Notes: a model not told the origin generated them from the letters alone. A DNA stretch of 64,000 bases from Silanimonas sp. (GCA_026005095.1 BPKK01000001.1:124001-188000), one strand, 5' to 3'. Numbered from the stretch's first letter, positions 26,584 through 36,446 are shown. A program made the numbers and translations.

Positions 26584-27653
26584 TGGCAGACCGGGGCTGG
26601 CGGCTCGCCGAGGGCGTCTCCCTCTCCGGCCGCAACACCTTCCGGGTGGAGGCGCGGGCCGAACGGCTGGCCGACGTACACGACCCGGCCGCCCTGCCCG
26701 CTCTGTTCTCCGAGCCCTGGGCGCAGTTCGCCCCCCTGCTGGTGCTGGGCGAGGGCAGCAATGTGCTGTTGGCCGGCGATGTGCTCGGCCTCACCCTCTG
26801 CCTCACCCGGGCCCGCATCGCGCTCGTGGAGGACGGCCCGGACTCGGCTCTGGTGGAGGCCGATGCCGGCGTGGCCTGGAACGATCTCGTGCACTGGTCG
26901 TTGGGGCGCGGCCTGTGCGGCCTGGAGAACCTCGCCCTGATCCCCGGCACGGCGGGCGCGGCGCCAATCCAGAACATCGGTGCCTACGGCGTGGAAGTGG
27001 GCGAATTTGTCGATTCGGTACAGGCCTTCGACCGCGAAACCCTGCGCCTGCGCGAGTTCGAACGCGAAGACTGCCGCTTCGGCTACCGCGACAGCGTGTT
27101 CAAGCGCGAAGGCGATGCCCTCATCGTCACCGTGCTGCGGCTGCGGCTGCCGAAACGGCGCCCGGTGAACACCGCCTATGCCGGCGTGGCCGAGGAACTG
27201 GCCGCGATGGGCATCGAAGGCCCGCCCAACCACCGCCAGGTGGCCGAGGCCATCGCTCGCCTGCGTACTCGCAAGCTGCCCCATCCGGCCCTGCTCGGCA
27301 ATGCCGGCAGCTTCTTCAAAAATCCAGTCATCGAGGCCGCACGGGCCGAGGCCTTGGCGGCGGCCCACCCCGGGCTGCCGGTGTTCCCCGGCCCCTCGGC
27401 CAGCACCCGCAAGCTCTCGGCAGCCTGGCTGATCGAGCAGGCCGGCTGGAAGGGCTTCCGGGAAGGCGATGCCGGCGTGGCGGCGCAGCACGCCCTGGTG
27501 CTGGTCAACCACGGCCGGGCCAGCGGGGCGGAACTGCTGGCGCTGGCAGAGCGCATCGCCGCCTCCGTGCAGTCCCGCTTCGGGGTGCTGCTCGAGCCCG
27601 AACCACGCATCGTCGGCGGGCGCTTCGACCCCGGGCGCGCGCAGGGCGGATGA
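26583..27653 (+). CDS. murB: UDP-N-acetylenolpyruvoylglucosamine reductase MurB (type I)
   Basis: MurB reduces UDP-GlcNAc-enolpyruvate to UDP-MurNAc with NADPH in the cytosol, an early peptidoglycan step. The 356-residue length and presence of the extra loop fit the E. coli-type (type I) enzyme. Motifs seen are the FAD-binding VLGEGSNVL and PGTAGAAPIQNIGAYG, the catalytic serine in NAGSFFKNP and a C-terminal LEPEPRIVG with the catalytic Glu. It overlaps pyrD by one base and the EamA gene by four (ATGA), forming a tight operon of otherwise unrelated functions. Confidence 0.95.
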   Translation: MADRGWRLAEGVSLSGRNTFRVEARAERLADVHDPAALPALFSEPWAQFAPLLVLGEGSNVLLAGDVLGLTLCLTRARIALVEDGPDSALVEADAGVAWNDLVHWSLGRGLCGLENLALIPGTAGAAPIQNIGAYGVEVGEFVDSVQAFDRETLRLREFEREDCRFGYRDSVFKREGDALIVTVLRLRLPKRRPVNTAYAGVAEELAAMGIEGPPNHRQVAEAIARLRTRKLPHPALLGNAGSFFKNPVIEAARAEALAAAHPGLPVFPGPSASTRKLSAAWLIEQAGWKGFREGDAGVAAQHALVLVNHGRASGAELLALAERIAASVQSRFGVLLEPEPRIVGGRFDPGRAQGG

Positions 27654-28579
27654 ATACCCACAGCGCCAGCCATGCCGCGCAGCGCCAGCTCTGGCTGGCG
27701 GTGGGCTTCATGGTGGCGAGCGCGGCAATGTTCGCCGCCATGGCGGTGATGATCCGGCTCGCCTCGGCCGAACTGCACGCCTTCGAGATCGCCTTCTTCC
27801 GCAACTTCTTCGGCCTGGTATTCGCCGTCCCCCTGCTGCTGCGCCACGGCACCGGCATCCTCAAGACCGACAAGCTGCACCTCTACTTCGGGCGCTGCCT
27901 GATCGGCATCCTCTCCATGCTCTGCGGCTTCTGGGCCATCGTCCATCTGCCGCTCGCCAAGGCGGTGACGATCAGCTACTCCACCCCGCTGTTCGTCACC
28001 ATCCTGGCCGTGCTGTTCCTCGGCGAGGTGGTACGGCTGCGGCGCTGGACGGCGGTGGCCCTGGGCTTCATCGGGGTGCTGGTGATCATGCGCCCCGGCG
28101 CCGAGGGCTTCGATGCGAACACTTTCGTGGCTCTGGCTGCCGCGGTGCTGAGCGCAGTGGTGGCGATCAGCATCAAGGTGCTCTCGCGCACCGAGAAGGC
28201 CGACGCCATCGTGCTCTGGACCACGCTCCTCTGGGTGCCGATGTCACTGGTGCCAGCCTTGTTCGTCTGGACCTGGCCAAGTGGCTGGACCTGGGCCTGG
28301 GTGGCCGCCGCCGGCTTCTTCGGCACTGCCGGCCACATGTTCTGGACCCGGGCGCTGAAACGCGGCGATGCCTCGATGCTGACGCCGATCAGCTTCATGC
28401 AGGTGCCCTTCGCCGCCGCCCTGGCCTGGTGGCTGTTCGACGAGGTCGTGACCGCCTGGACCGCGCTCGGGGCCGGCATCATCTTCCTTGCCAATGCCTA
28501 CATCGCCCACCGCGAGGCGCAGGTGGCCTCGCGCGCGGTGACCGATGCCGAGATCAGCCCGGAGACCCAGAAGCGCTGA
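27650..28579 (+). CDS. EamA/DMT family transporter
   Basis: The 309-residue inner-membrane protein has ten predicted hydrophobic helices arranged as two EamA repeats (about residues 14-145 and 155-295), the plan of drug/metabolite transporters that export small organic solutes. GDASMLTPISFMQVPFAAALAWWLFDE is the conserved end of the second repeat. The substrate cannot be predicted. Its ATG overlaps the murB stop. A hydrophilic tail of about 18 residues ends the protein. No clear terminator follows, though a short GC hairpin lies about 40 nt downstream. Confidence 0.9.
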   Translation: MNTHSASHAAQRQLWLAVGFMVASAAMFAAMAVMIRLASAELHAFEIAFFRNFFGLVFAVPLLLRHGTGILKTDKLHLYFGRCLIGILSMLCGFWAIVHLPLAKAVTISYSTPLFVTILAVLFLGEVVRLRRWTAVALGFIGVLVIMRPGAEGFDANTFVALAAAVLSAVVAISIKVLSRTEKADAIVLWTTLLWVPMSLVPALFVWTWPSGWTWAWVAAAGFFGTAGHMFWTRALKRGDASMLTPISFMQVPFAAALAWWLFDEVVTAWTALGAGIIFLANAYIAHREAQVASRAVTDAEISPETQKR

Positions 28580-28744
28580 AGCCCTGCCGCCGGGCGGCCA
28601 GCGCCGCCGGGAGCGGCGTGGGGGCGGCGTGATCGCCCCCGGACCTTCGGCACATGTCCCCGCCTCCGGCCCGGGTAGGCTCGGGGATGCCGTCGGCCCC
28701 GCCGGCCGGCACCCAACGCCTCCGTACCGCATCCCGGGGACCCC

Positions 28745-30788
28745 ATGAAGAAGCACCTGCTCTCCCTGAGCCTCGCGCTCGCCCTCGCCTCGCCCTTCGC
28801 CCTCGCCGCCGACGGCAAGCCCCAGCTCGGCAGCTTCGGCATCGAACTCAGCAACCGTGACACCCGCGTCCGGCCCGGCGACGACTTCAACCGCTACGCC
28901 AACGGCACCTGGTTCGACAACTACCAGCTCAAGGACTACGAGACCCGTTTCGGCTCCTTCAACCAGCTCTCCGACCAGGCCGAGCTGCAGGTGAAGGCGA
29001 TCATCGAGGAGCTGCTGGCGCGCAAGGACCTCGTCCCGGGCAGCAACGAGCAGAAGATCCGCGATTTCTACGCCAGCTACATGGATACCGCGGCCCGCGA
29101 TGCCGCCGGCATCAAGCCGCTCATGCCCCTGCTCGACCGCATCGCCGCCATCGACTCGAAGGCGAAGCTGGTGGAGGCCTTCGGCCGCGCTAGCCGCGAT
29201 GGCACCCGCTCGCCACTGGGCGGCGGCGTGGGCCTCGACCGCAAGGACCCCGACAACTACCAGCTCGGCATCGGCGTGGGTGGGCTTGGCCTGCCAGACA
29301 AAGACTTCTACCTGAACCCCGAGCCGCGCTTCGTGCTGATCCGCCAGAAGTATCTCGAGCACATCGCCACCATGCTCGGCTTCGCCGGCGTGCCCGATGC
29401 CACCGCCCGGGCGCAGCGCATCCTCGAGCTCGAGACGGCGATCGCGAAGCACCACTGGGACCGCGCCGAGCTGCGCGACCGCGACAAGACCTACAACCTC
29501 TACGCCTTCGCCGACCTCGGCAAGGAGTTCCCCGGCTACGACTGGCGCGCCCACTTCAGCGCCCAGGGCATCGTGCCGCCGGAGACGGTGAACGTGAGCA
29601 CGCCGAGCGCCGTCTCCCCGATCATCGGCATCATCAACGATACCCCGCTCGAGGTGTGGCGCGATTACCTCGCCTTCCACGCCATCGACAACCACGCCCC
29701 CCTGCTCTCCACCGAGATCGACCAGGCCGCCTTTGCCTTCCGCGGCACCGTGCTCTCCGGCCAGCAGGCCCAGCGCGAGCTGTGGAAGCGCGGCGTGGCC
29801 CTGGTGGGCGGCAGCGGCGGGCTGGGGGATGCCGTAGGCCAGCTCTACGTGGCACGCCACTTCAAGCCCGAGGCCAAGGCAGCCATGGACGTGCTGGTGG
29901 AGAACCTGCGCAAGGCCCTGCGCCAGAACATCGAAAACCTCGACTGGATGGGGCCAGAGACCAAGGCCGAGGCCTTCAAGAAGCTGGAGAGCTTCCGCCC
30001 GAAGATCGGCTACCCCGACAAATGGCGCGACTACAGCGCGGTCACGATCGTGCCCGAATGACCTGATGGCGAACGTGCTGGCCCTGCGCGAGTACTACGT
30101 CAACGACCAGAATCGCCGCCTCGGTACCCGGCCGGACCGTGACGAGTGGTTCATGACCCCGCACACGGTGAATGCCTACTACAACGCGGTGTTCAACGAG
30201 ATCGTGTTCCCGGCGGCCATCCTGCAGCCGCCGTTCTTCGACGTGAACGCCGACCCGGCGGTGAACTACGGCGCCATCGGCGGTGTGATCGGCCACGAGA
30301 TGGGCCACGGCTTCGACGACCAGGGCTCGAAGTCCGACTGGCGCGGCGTGCAGCGCAACTGGTGGACCGACGAGGACCGCGCCCGCTTCGAGGCCCGCAC
30401 CAAGGCCCTGGTGGCGCAATACAACCAGTTCTGCCCGCTCGAGGGCTACTGCGTGAACGGCCAGCTGGCGCTGGGCGAGAACATCGGCGATCTTGGCGGC
30501 CTGTCGATGGCCTGGACCGCCTACCAGCTCAGCCTCGATGGCAAGGAGGCACCGGTGCTCGAGGGCCTGACCGGCGCCCAGCGCTTCTTCCTCGCCTGGG
30601 CGCAGATCTGGAAGTCGAAGTACCGCGACGAGGCGATGATCAACCAGGTGAAGGTGGGGCCGCACTCGCCGCCGCAGTTCCGCATCAACGGCCCGCTGCG
30701 CAACCTCGACGAGTGGTACGAGGCCTTCGACGTCAAACCCACCGACAAACTCTACTTGCCGCCTGAGGAGCGCGTGCGGATCTGGTGA
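28745..30788 (+). pseudogene. M13 family zinc metallopeptidase (PepO/neprilysin-like), one frameshift
   Basis: This is a secreted oligopeptidase of about 680 residues once joined. The first ORF (438 residues) has a signal peptide and the M13 N-terminal domain and stops at TGA (30059-30061). The second frame resumes at MANVLALREYY and holds the zinc site HEMGH, the third-ligand motif GENIGDLGG and C-terminal GPLRNLDEWYEAF. Deleting one A from GAATGACCTG turns PE-stop into PDDLMANV, matching the family exactly. Because the frames differ, stop read-through or selenocysteine cannot explain it. If real, the N-terminal product would lack the active site; a one-base sequence error is more likely. 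Confidence 0.87.
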
Positions 30789-30898
30789 GGCCGCGCCGCG
30801 GGCTTCTCCTACCCCGGGTTCGGAAGCAGGCCGACACGGGCCCGCGACGGGGGGAAGGCAGCCTAGCCTTCCCCCCCCGCCGCGAAAGGAGACGCCCC

Positions 30899-31444
30899 AT
30901 GAAGATGCTTCCCGCCCGCCTCCGGGGCCTTGGCCTCGTCGAGCTGCTGCTCGGCCTCGGCCTCGTCGCCCTGCTGCTGGCCCTCGCCCTGCCCGCCTTC
31001 CTCGGCGTGGTCGACCAGACCCGGGCAGAAACGGTGGCAAACCGCCTGCGGGGCGAGATGGCGCTTGCCCGCAGCGAGGCCGTGACCCAGCGGCAGTCGG
31101 TCATTCTCTGCCGTACCCGCGATTTCCAGCGCTGCATCTTCGATGGCCCTTGGTCGGCCGGCCTCATGACCTTCGTCGACCACAACGGCAACCGCAACCG
31201 CGAGCCTTCCGAACCGGTGCTGCGCGTACACCCGCCCGGCGATTTCCAGGGCCTGCTGGTGGTGGGCAGCCAAGGCCGGCCCGTGCTCGGCTTCCGCCCC
31301 GATGGCCGCGCCGCCGGCAGCAACACCACGCTCCGGTTCTGCTCGCGCGACGGCCAGCCGCGCCGCCACCTCGTCATCAACACCGGCGGCCGGGTCCGCG
31401 GCGAGATCGCCCCACCTACCGGGCGCAACTGCCTGCTCGGCTGA
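30899..31444 (+). CDS. GspH/FimT family pseudopilin
   Basis: The 181-residue product has a short basic leader and a prepilin-like segment GLGLVELLLGLGLVALLLALALPAF; cleavage after the Gly would leave Glu at position +5, as in type IV pilins. The rest contains a GspH-like beta domain (ARSEAVTQRQSVILCRTRD, FVDHNGNRNREPSEPVLR) similar to FimU/FimT minor pilins. AAAGGAG precedes the ATG at 30899. It is on the opposite strand from the main minor-pilin operon that starts 250 nt beyond it, with tRNA-Asn between them. It may be an extra pilus-tip or competence pilin. Confidence 0.87.
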   Translation: MKMLPARLRGLGLVELLLGLGLVALLLALALPAFLGVVDQTRAETVANRLRGEMALARSEAVTQRQSVILCRTRDFQRCIFDGPWSAGLMTFVDHNGNRNREPSEPVLRVHPPGDFQGLLVVGSQGRPVLGFRPDGRAAGSNTTLRFCSRDGQPRRHLVINTGGRVRGEIAPPTGRNCLLG

Positions 31445-31511
31445 GAAGGCCGCGCCACGCGCCTGCCCGGGCTTGACGCCCGCGGCCCGGCGGAAGAGAA
31501 TACGCGCCCCC

Positions 31512-31588
31512 GCCCGAATAGCTCAGCCGGTTAGAGCACTTGACTGTTAATCAGGGGGTCGTTGGTTCGAGTCCAACTTCGGGCGCCA
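31512..31588 (+). tRNA. tRNA-Asn (anticodon GTT)
   Basis: The 77-nt cloverleaf has acceptor GCCCGAA/TTCGGGC, D arm GCTC...GAGC, anticodon loop CTGTTAA on stem CTTGA/TCAGG, T arm GTTGG-TTCGAGT-CCAAC, discriminator G and an encoded CCA. A strong terminator follows. No duplicated 3' end (attachment site) was noticed in the flanking sequence. Confidence 0.96.
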
Positions 31589-31597
31589 CGTGTTCTT

Positions 31598-31630
31598 CTC
31601 AGGCCACCTTCGGGTGGCCTGAGCTTTTTT
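31598..31630 (+). terminator. Rho-independent terminator of tRNA-Asn
   Basis: A perfect 11-bp stem CTCAGGCCACC / GGTGGCCTGAG is capped by a stable TTCG tetraloop and followed by CTTTTTT. Confidence 0.93.
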
Positions 31631-31694
31631 GCGGCCCACTAACGGCGAGGCCCCGCCAAGCGCGGGGCCTCGGGTGTCCCGGAGTGGGGGCGGG

Positions 31695-32108
31695 TCACCA
31701 GCACTGCGATGCCGTCACGCCCGCGCCCGAGAAGGTCTTGACCCCTGCCTCATTGAGCGTCAGCACCCCGCAAGGTTGCTGATTCTGCCCGCCGGCAGCC
31801 TGGGGCGTGGCACGCAGACGGAAACGGGTACGCGTCGTCGCCGGGTTGAAGTCGATGACGTAGTAGGCGGTTCCGTTCCGCGGCGACTGGGTGAACGGCA
31901 GGTTGCAGCCCAGGTAAGAATTGTTGGCGGCGAAGCAGCGCTCCATGAACTGGGCCAATTCCAGCAGGTCGGCCTGCGCTTGCCCCATCCGCCCTTTGCG
32001 CACCTGGGCCTGGTACGAGGGATAGGCAATGGCAGCCAGCACGCCGACCACGGCCACGACGATCATCAGCTCGATCAGCGTAAAGCCTCGGGGGTTTCGG
32101 GTTCGCAT
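31695..32108 (-). CDS. pilE: Type IV pilin PilE-like
   Basis: The 137-residue prepilin has the class III methyl/cleavage signal RGFTLIELMIVVAVVGVLAAIAYPSY with Glu at +5. A first Cys pair (CFAANNSYLGC) and a C-terminal pair (CGV ... SQCW) would form the pilin disulfides, and the last four-residue end is typical of PilE. I start at 32108, which is preceded by AGGA and opens the RNPRGF leader; the ORF-track start is 12 codons earlier. It is the last gene of the minor-pilin operon, 63 nt after pilY1, and may be a minor or major subunit. Confidence 0.92.
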   Translation of the reverse strand: MRTRNPRGFTLIELMIVVAVVGVLAAIAYPSYQAQVRKGRMGQAQADLLELAQFMERCFAANNSYLGCNLPFTQSPRNGTAYYVIDFNPATTRTRFRLRATPQAAGGQNQQPCGVLTLNEAGVKTFSGAGVTASQCW

Positions 32109-32171
32109 GTCGGAATTTCCTGAGGGGAACGGGGGAGGAGCCACGCGGCTCCTCCCGGAGAGGGATGGAGG

Positions 32172-35100
32172 CTAGCGGACCTGACGCCAGCTCTGGCGGC
32201 CGCAAACCTGCGGCTCGCCGCCGAAGTCCTGCGTGCCGATCGGGTTGCTGATCGAGCAGGTCAGCCCCTGGGTGCTACCGGTGGTTTGGTTCTCCACACA
32301 CTGGTCGTAGTTCGGGTTGTAGGTAGGTGCGGAAGGATCCGGGCTGCCGCAGGCACTGGCGATCAGTTCCGGATTGGCAATGGCGGGGCACTCAGGATCG
32401 ATGCCACGGCGGCAGGGACGCTGCGGCTGCACCACCGTGCTCCCCGTCACCGGGGCCCCACCGGCCTGTACCAGAAGCGCACCGCAGTTCACGGTGGGAC
32501 ACACCGGACTGCCTCCCGGGCGTTCCATGCGGTTGAGCACCGGGCCACCCGAGAACAGATCCAGGCGATAGCCCCAGCTCCGCAGGCCCGGCGCGCACTG
32601 CGAGTCGCCGGACGGTTCGGAGGTGGGAATGGTGATGGTCTCGCCGATGATCCGAGGATCGCCGATCATGCGCTCGCCCGAAGGCGCCGCGCTTCCCACG
32701 CGCAGATCCATGAACCAGCCGTTCTGGGTGGCGTAGTTCACACGGTTGTTGCTCAGCACACGCCCCAGGTTGGTGCCGGTGCCGAACTGGGAGAGGATCT
32801 GCTGCTGCTGCAGCGAGGCCCGGGTAAGACCGCTGACCGTGCCGCGATCCCACACGCCATACACCGTCTGCAACTGCTGGCCGGCACCGGTCACGGCGTC
32901 GCTGTCGGTCAGGTAGCGGCCGGTACCGAAGCTCACCATCACGCCGCCCGAAGGACCACCGGCGATGGCGATGCCGCCGGTGATCGGCTGCGGATCGCCA
33001 TTGATGTCGCGGGCCCGGAACAGCGGCTGGCCGCCGAAGGCCACGCCCCAAGAGGCCGGGTTGGTGGAGGAGAGGTCGAACTTCCAGAGGTTGCCCAGGA
33101 AATCGCCGCCATAGACCGTGTCCACCCGGCCATTGCCATTGACATCGGCGATGGCGATGCGGGTGAGGCCATTGGTGAAATCGCCGCCATCCTCCGCCGT
33201 GATCCGCCGCACCACCACGCCCGTGGTGAGATTGACGACGTAGAGCACCGGATTGGCGTTGACGCTGTTGAGACCGTTGGCGAAGACGGCGTACCAGTTG
33301 CCGTCCTCGGCATACATCACCTCGACGCGGCCCAGGCTGATGCCGAGGTCGTTGTCCGCGGTGGGCAGTTCCCACATCACCCGGCTGGCATTCACCGCCG
33401 CCGGGTTGGTGACGTCGATGGCAAACACCGAGCGGCCGCCACGCCCCATGCTGCCCAGCAGCACCGTCCCCCAGTTACCACCGATGACGGCATCGGTCAC
33501 GTTGATCTGACCATCGACGTAGTACCGATGCTGGTAGTTGCGGGCCAGAAGCAGCCCCATGTTGGACAGGGCACCGTTCGGCACATAGGCGAACAGCTCG
33601 GCACCGGTATCGGCATTGAAGGCGTGCAACATGCCGGCATTGGCGCCGACGAACACCGTATTGGTGAAGCTGCTGCGCTTGGTGTTGAGATAGGCCCGGT
33701 AGCTGTCGCCGAGCGGCGCGGGCAGCGCATCGAAAGCCGGGTAGAAGGTGCGCCGGGTCTCGACCTCGACATTCGAGTTGATGATGTCGCCCAGGCGGCC
33801 CGAGCGCTGGCGGAAACCGAGCGGCTGGGCAGGAGACTGCTCCTTCGACTGGTCACCGCGCAGATAGTTGAAGGCATCCGCCATGGTCGAACCCGACGTG
33901 AAGTTCGACAGGAACGACGGCAGGCTGACCCCGATCGTCGAGGCGATCGCCGCCTCCGTACCGCCGAAGTTCGCGGCCTGGAAGGGCACTACCTGGCGGA
34001 TGGCCGTGGGTCCGGGAACCCGCATCGCCAGGATGTTGCGGGAGGCGGCTGGAGGCAGCGTAGCGCCGGCATCCCACAGCATCGAGCCGATCGAGCCGTC
34101 GGCATTCAGCCGGAAGGCCTGCAGCGAGCCCACCCAGTCGCGGGCGTTGTTACGCACCACGAACCCGGGCTGGTAGATGGCCGAATCCGTGCCTACGCGG
34201 GCCCCGGACACCGGTGGCGTGCCTACGGGCTGGGTGGAATCGAGCACGGCGTTCACCACTTCCACCATCGCCTCGGACACCGCCTGCGGGTTCTTGGCAT
34301 TGATGTACTTGCCGCGCCCGATCAGGGTGGCCTGCCAGAGCTCATCCACCGCTTCGACACAGTTATCGCAGGCGGGCGCCCATGCCGGCGGATTGGCATA
34401 CGGATTGGCCGTCGCTGTGGCATTCGCGCCATAGATGGCGCCGAGCGCGCCCAGCGTGACCCCGTAGAAGTTCATGTGGGGATCGGTCCGGCAATCCAGC
34501 CGCGGGTCCGGGTTGGGCGCCGAACAGGCCGCCGGCACCCGCACCTGCCCGAGCCCGAGGTCGGTGCGCAGGGGGTTCAGGTAGTAGTTGGCGACGATAT
34601 CGCCCTTCTTGTTGGGGTGGGCATCGGCGAAGGGCGGCCCCATGCCGCCATCGAGATTGCCCACGGTGGGGCCACCGCCGTTGGAATAGCCGTCGGTGAA
34701 CAGCATGCCCGCATTCATCTGGCAGGCCAGCTGCACCGGCGCGCCCGCTCCGGTGCGCCGGAACTGCTCGCCCATGTGCTGGATGGCGAAGCGGTTGGGG
34801 GTGCCGCCATTGGCCGGCAGGGCCGTGATCAGGTTGTAGAAGGCATTGCGCTCCGCCTGGATGCCCATGTCGTACATGGTGACGGCAACGCGGTTGTTGA
34901 TCCTAAAGTAGCCGACCCGCATGAAGTCGACGTCCACGAAGGCGCGGGTCATGGCCGCGACCATGGCGAGATTGCGGTCGCGGTAGTACTGGAACCAGTT
35001 GGCGAAGTTCTGCATCGTGGCGCTGTACGCCGCCGGCGTCATGTTGTCCGGCTTGATCTCGTAGCGGTACAGCGTGACGCCGGGGGGGCCGCCCGGGGCA

Positions 35101-35930
35101 TTGGTCACCGCCAGCGGCGTGGCCGTATAGCCCGGGAAGGTCGGGGAGCTGAGGTAGAAGGTAGCCGGGTAGTAGCGGAAGCCTGCCGTGCAGTTCGCTG
35201 TTGCCGTGGTTTCGGTGTTCACCCTCCACCAGCCGGTGGTGCCGATCTGCGTGCCGCCAAAATTGCAGTTGTTGCCGGTATTGCGCGAATACACCGTGCC
35301 GGCGGGAATCCGCATCCCCACGCGCACATTGAAACGCCAGTTGTTCCCGTCCTGCTGGATATCCTGGGTGAGGTTGAAGGTGGGGTTGGTGGCGCTGGTG
35401 GCTGCCCGCGGGTTGGCCACCACGGCGGTCGCCGTGGCCTGGGGCCACTCGCTGCGGTCGGCCCGCGCCCAGGGCCCGTAGGTCACGAAGGGATTGAAGT
35501 AGGCTGGGTTCCACTCGTGCGAGCGGGCAAAGCCGAAATAGGGAATGGGGGGAATGGCATTCCGCTTCGTGCTGCGCCCGTTGAAAGGGAACAACTCGAG
35601 ATAGTTCGTCAGGCCGTTGCCATTCCCAGTCTCATCACTGCGATAGATGCGTGGACGCCCGTCCGCCCCGGTCTGTGTGGGATGAAAGAACGATGCCGTT
35701 GCCCCGTTCCAGGTTGCACGCCCGTCGATGGTGGGGAACAGGGTCTCCCAGGCCATCGAGCCGGAATCGTCCACCGCCATGATGAAGGCGGGCTTGATCC
35801 GGTTGGTGACGTAGAGCGGTTCCTGGGAAATCGGCAGCGCGGCGGCCTGGGCCCGCAACGGAGAGGACAGGCCGGCCGAAAGGGTCAGGGCCGCGACAAG
35901 GGCGACGGGAGTGAGGCGGGAAGTGCTCAT
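32172..35930 (-). CDS. pilY1: Type IV pilus tip adhesin/biogenesis factor PilY1
   Basis: The 1252-residue secreted protein helps pilus extension, adhesion and surface sensing at the pilus tip. After a signal peptide (about 28 residues) the N-terminal half is vWA-like with a MIDAS-type DDSGSM at residues 54-59. The C-terminal half is the PilC/PilY1 beta-propeller (about 700-1080), with a calcium loop DVNGNGRVD of the DxNxNxxxD kind known to control pilus retraction in Pseudomonas. Several Cys-rich segments near the C-terminus may be disulfide-bonded. Its ATG overlaps the pilX stop (ATGA). The 1224-residue ORF on the other strand is only a shadow. Confidence 0.95.
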   Translation of the reverse strand: MSTSRLTPVALVAALTLSAGLSSPLRAQAAALPISQEPLYVTNRIKPAFIMAVDDSGSMAWETLFPTIDGRATWNGATASFFHPTQTGADGRPRIYRSDETGNGNGLTNYLELFPFNGRSTKRNAIPPIPYFGFARSHEWNPAYFNPFVTYGPWARADRSEWPQATATAVVANPRAATSATNPTFNLTQDIQQDGNNWRFNVRVGMRIPAGTVYSRNTGNNCNFGGTQIGTTGWWRVNTETTATANCTAGFRYYPATFYLSSPTFPGYTATPLAVTNAPGGPPGVTLYRYEIKPDNMTPAAYSATMQNFANWFQYYRDRNLAMVAAMTRAFVDVDFMRVGYFRINNRVAVTMYDMGIQAERNAFYNLITALPANGGTPNRFAIQHMGEQFRRTGAGAPVQLACQMNAGMLFTDGYSNGGGPTVGNLDGGMGPPFADAHPNKKGDIVANYYLNPLRTDLGLGQVRVPAACSAPNPDPRLDCRTDPHMNFYGVTLGALGAIYGANATATANPYANPPAWAPACDNCVEAVDELWQATLIGRGKYINAKNPQAVSEAMVEVVNAVLDSTQPVGTPPVSGARVGTDSAIYQPGFVVRNNARDWVGSLQAFRLNADGSIGSMLWDAGATLPPAASRNILAMRVPGPTAIRQVVPFQAANFGGTEAAIASTIGVSLPSFLSNFTSGSTMADAFNYLRGDQSKEQSPAQPLGFRQRSGRLGDIINSNVEVETRRTFYPAFDALPAPLGDSYRAYLNTKRSSFTNTVFVGANAGMLHAFNADTGAELFAYVPNGALSNMGLLLARNYQHRYYVDGQINVTDAVIGGNWGTVLLGSMGRGGRSVFAIDVTNPAAVNASRVMWELPTADNDLGISLGRVEVMYAEDGNWYAVFANGLNSVNANPVLYVVNLTTGVVVRRITAEDGGDFTNGLTRIAIADVNGNGRVDTVYGGDFLGNLWKFDLSSTNPASWGVAFGGQPLFRARDINGDPQPITGGIAIAGGPSGGVMVSFGTGRYLTDSDAVTGAGQQLQTVYGVWDRGTVSGLTRASLQQQQILSQFGTGTNLGRVLSNNRVNYATQNGWFMDLRVGSAAPSGERMIGDPRIIGETITIPTSEPSGDSQCAPGLRSWGYRLDLFSGGPVLNRMERPGGSPVCPTVNCGALLVQAGGAPVTGSTVVQPQRPCRRGIDPECPAIANPELIASACGSPDPSAPTYNPNYDQCVENQTTGSTQGLTCSISNPIGTQDFGGEPQVCGRQSWRQVR

Positions 35931-36445
35931 GGCGTCCTCGCTTGCGGGGGTACGACGTAGACGGTTTCGATCACGACCACGGCCGAGGGGTCATCGCCCG
36001 CATCGCGATCGGCGGCGGCGGCAATCAACTGGTAATCCATCTCACCGGGAGCAGGAATACCGCCTTCGCCCGTGGGATCGAGAGGGCGGGCGCCAGGGCA
36101 GGCCCCGCCATAGATCTTGCGCACCTGGGAAGGCGGTAGGCTGCCCGGGGTGATGGTCTGGGCCCAGTTGGTGGCATCGGCGAGGCAGTACACCTCGTTG
36201 CGCAGCGCCGCGGTATCGAAGGAGCGCTGCAACTCGAACTCGCCACGCCGCAGCTCGCCCTCGGCGCGTTGGAAGGCCAGGGCGAAATCGTTGAAGTTGG
36301 TGGCCATGCGCTGCTGCAGGCTGGAGACCTGCATCGAGGAGACCCCGATGAGGGTGAGCAGCAAGAGCATGATCATGGCGACATAGAGGGCGGCGCCGCG
36401 CTGGCGGCGAACCGACCGGAAGGCGGGAGTCTGCAGGTGTGGCAT
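35927..36445 (-). CDS. pilX: Type IV pilus minor pilin PilX
   Basis: The 172-residue product shows the PilX N-terminal signature RQRGAALYVAMIMLLLLTLIGVSSMQ: a prepilin-type cleavage after Gly but no Glu at +5, as is usual for this tip subunit. The remaining domain is mostly helical then beta-rich with a Cys pair (VYCLADA ... GGACPGARP). It ends VVPPQARTP. The gene is one base after pilW and overlaps pilY1, so the four are translated together. It is thought to link the PilVW tip complex with PilY1. Confidence 0.93.
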   Translation of the reverse strand: MPHLQTPAFRSVRRQRGAALYVAMIMLLLLTLIGVSSMQVSSLQQRMATNFNDFALAFQRAEGELRRGEFELQRSFDTAALRNEVYCLADATNWAQTITPGSLPPSQVRKIYGGACPGARPLDPTGEGGIPAPGEMDYQLIAAAADRDAGDDPSAVVVIETVYVVPPQARTP

Positions 36446-36446
36446 G

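Noticed and set aside
30050-30066. Stop-codon recoding (selenocysteine) or programmed frameshift in the M13 gene
   Set aside because: The downstream part is in another frame, so recoding the TGA would not reach it. There is no slippery heptamer or following pseudoknot, and one base deletion restores the exact family sequence.
32286-35960. 1224-residue plus-strand ORF opposite pilY1
   Set aside because: Antisense shadow of pilY1, with no recognisable domain or ribosome binding site.
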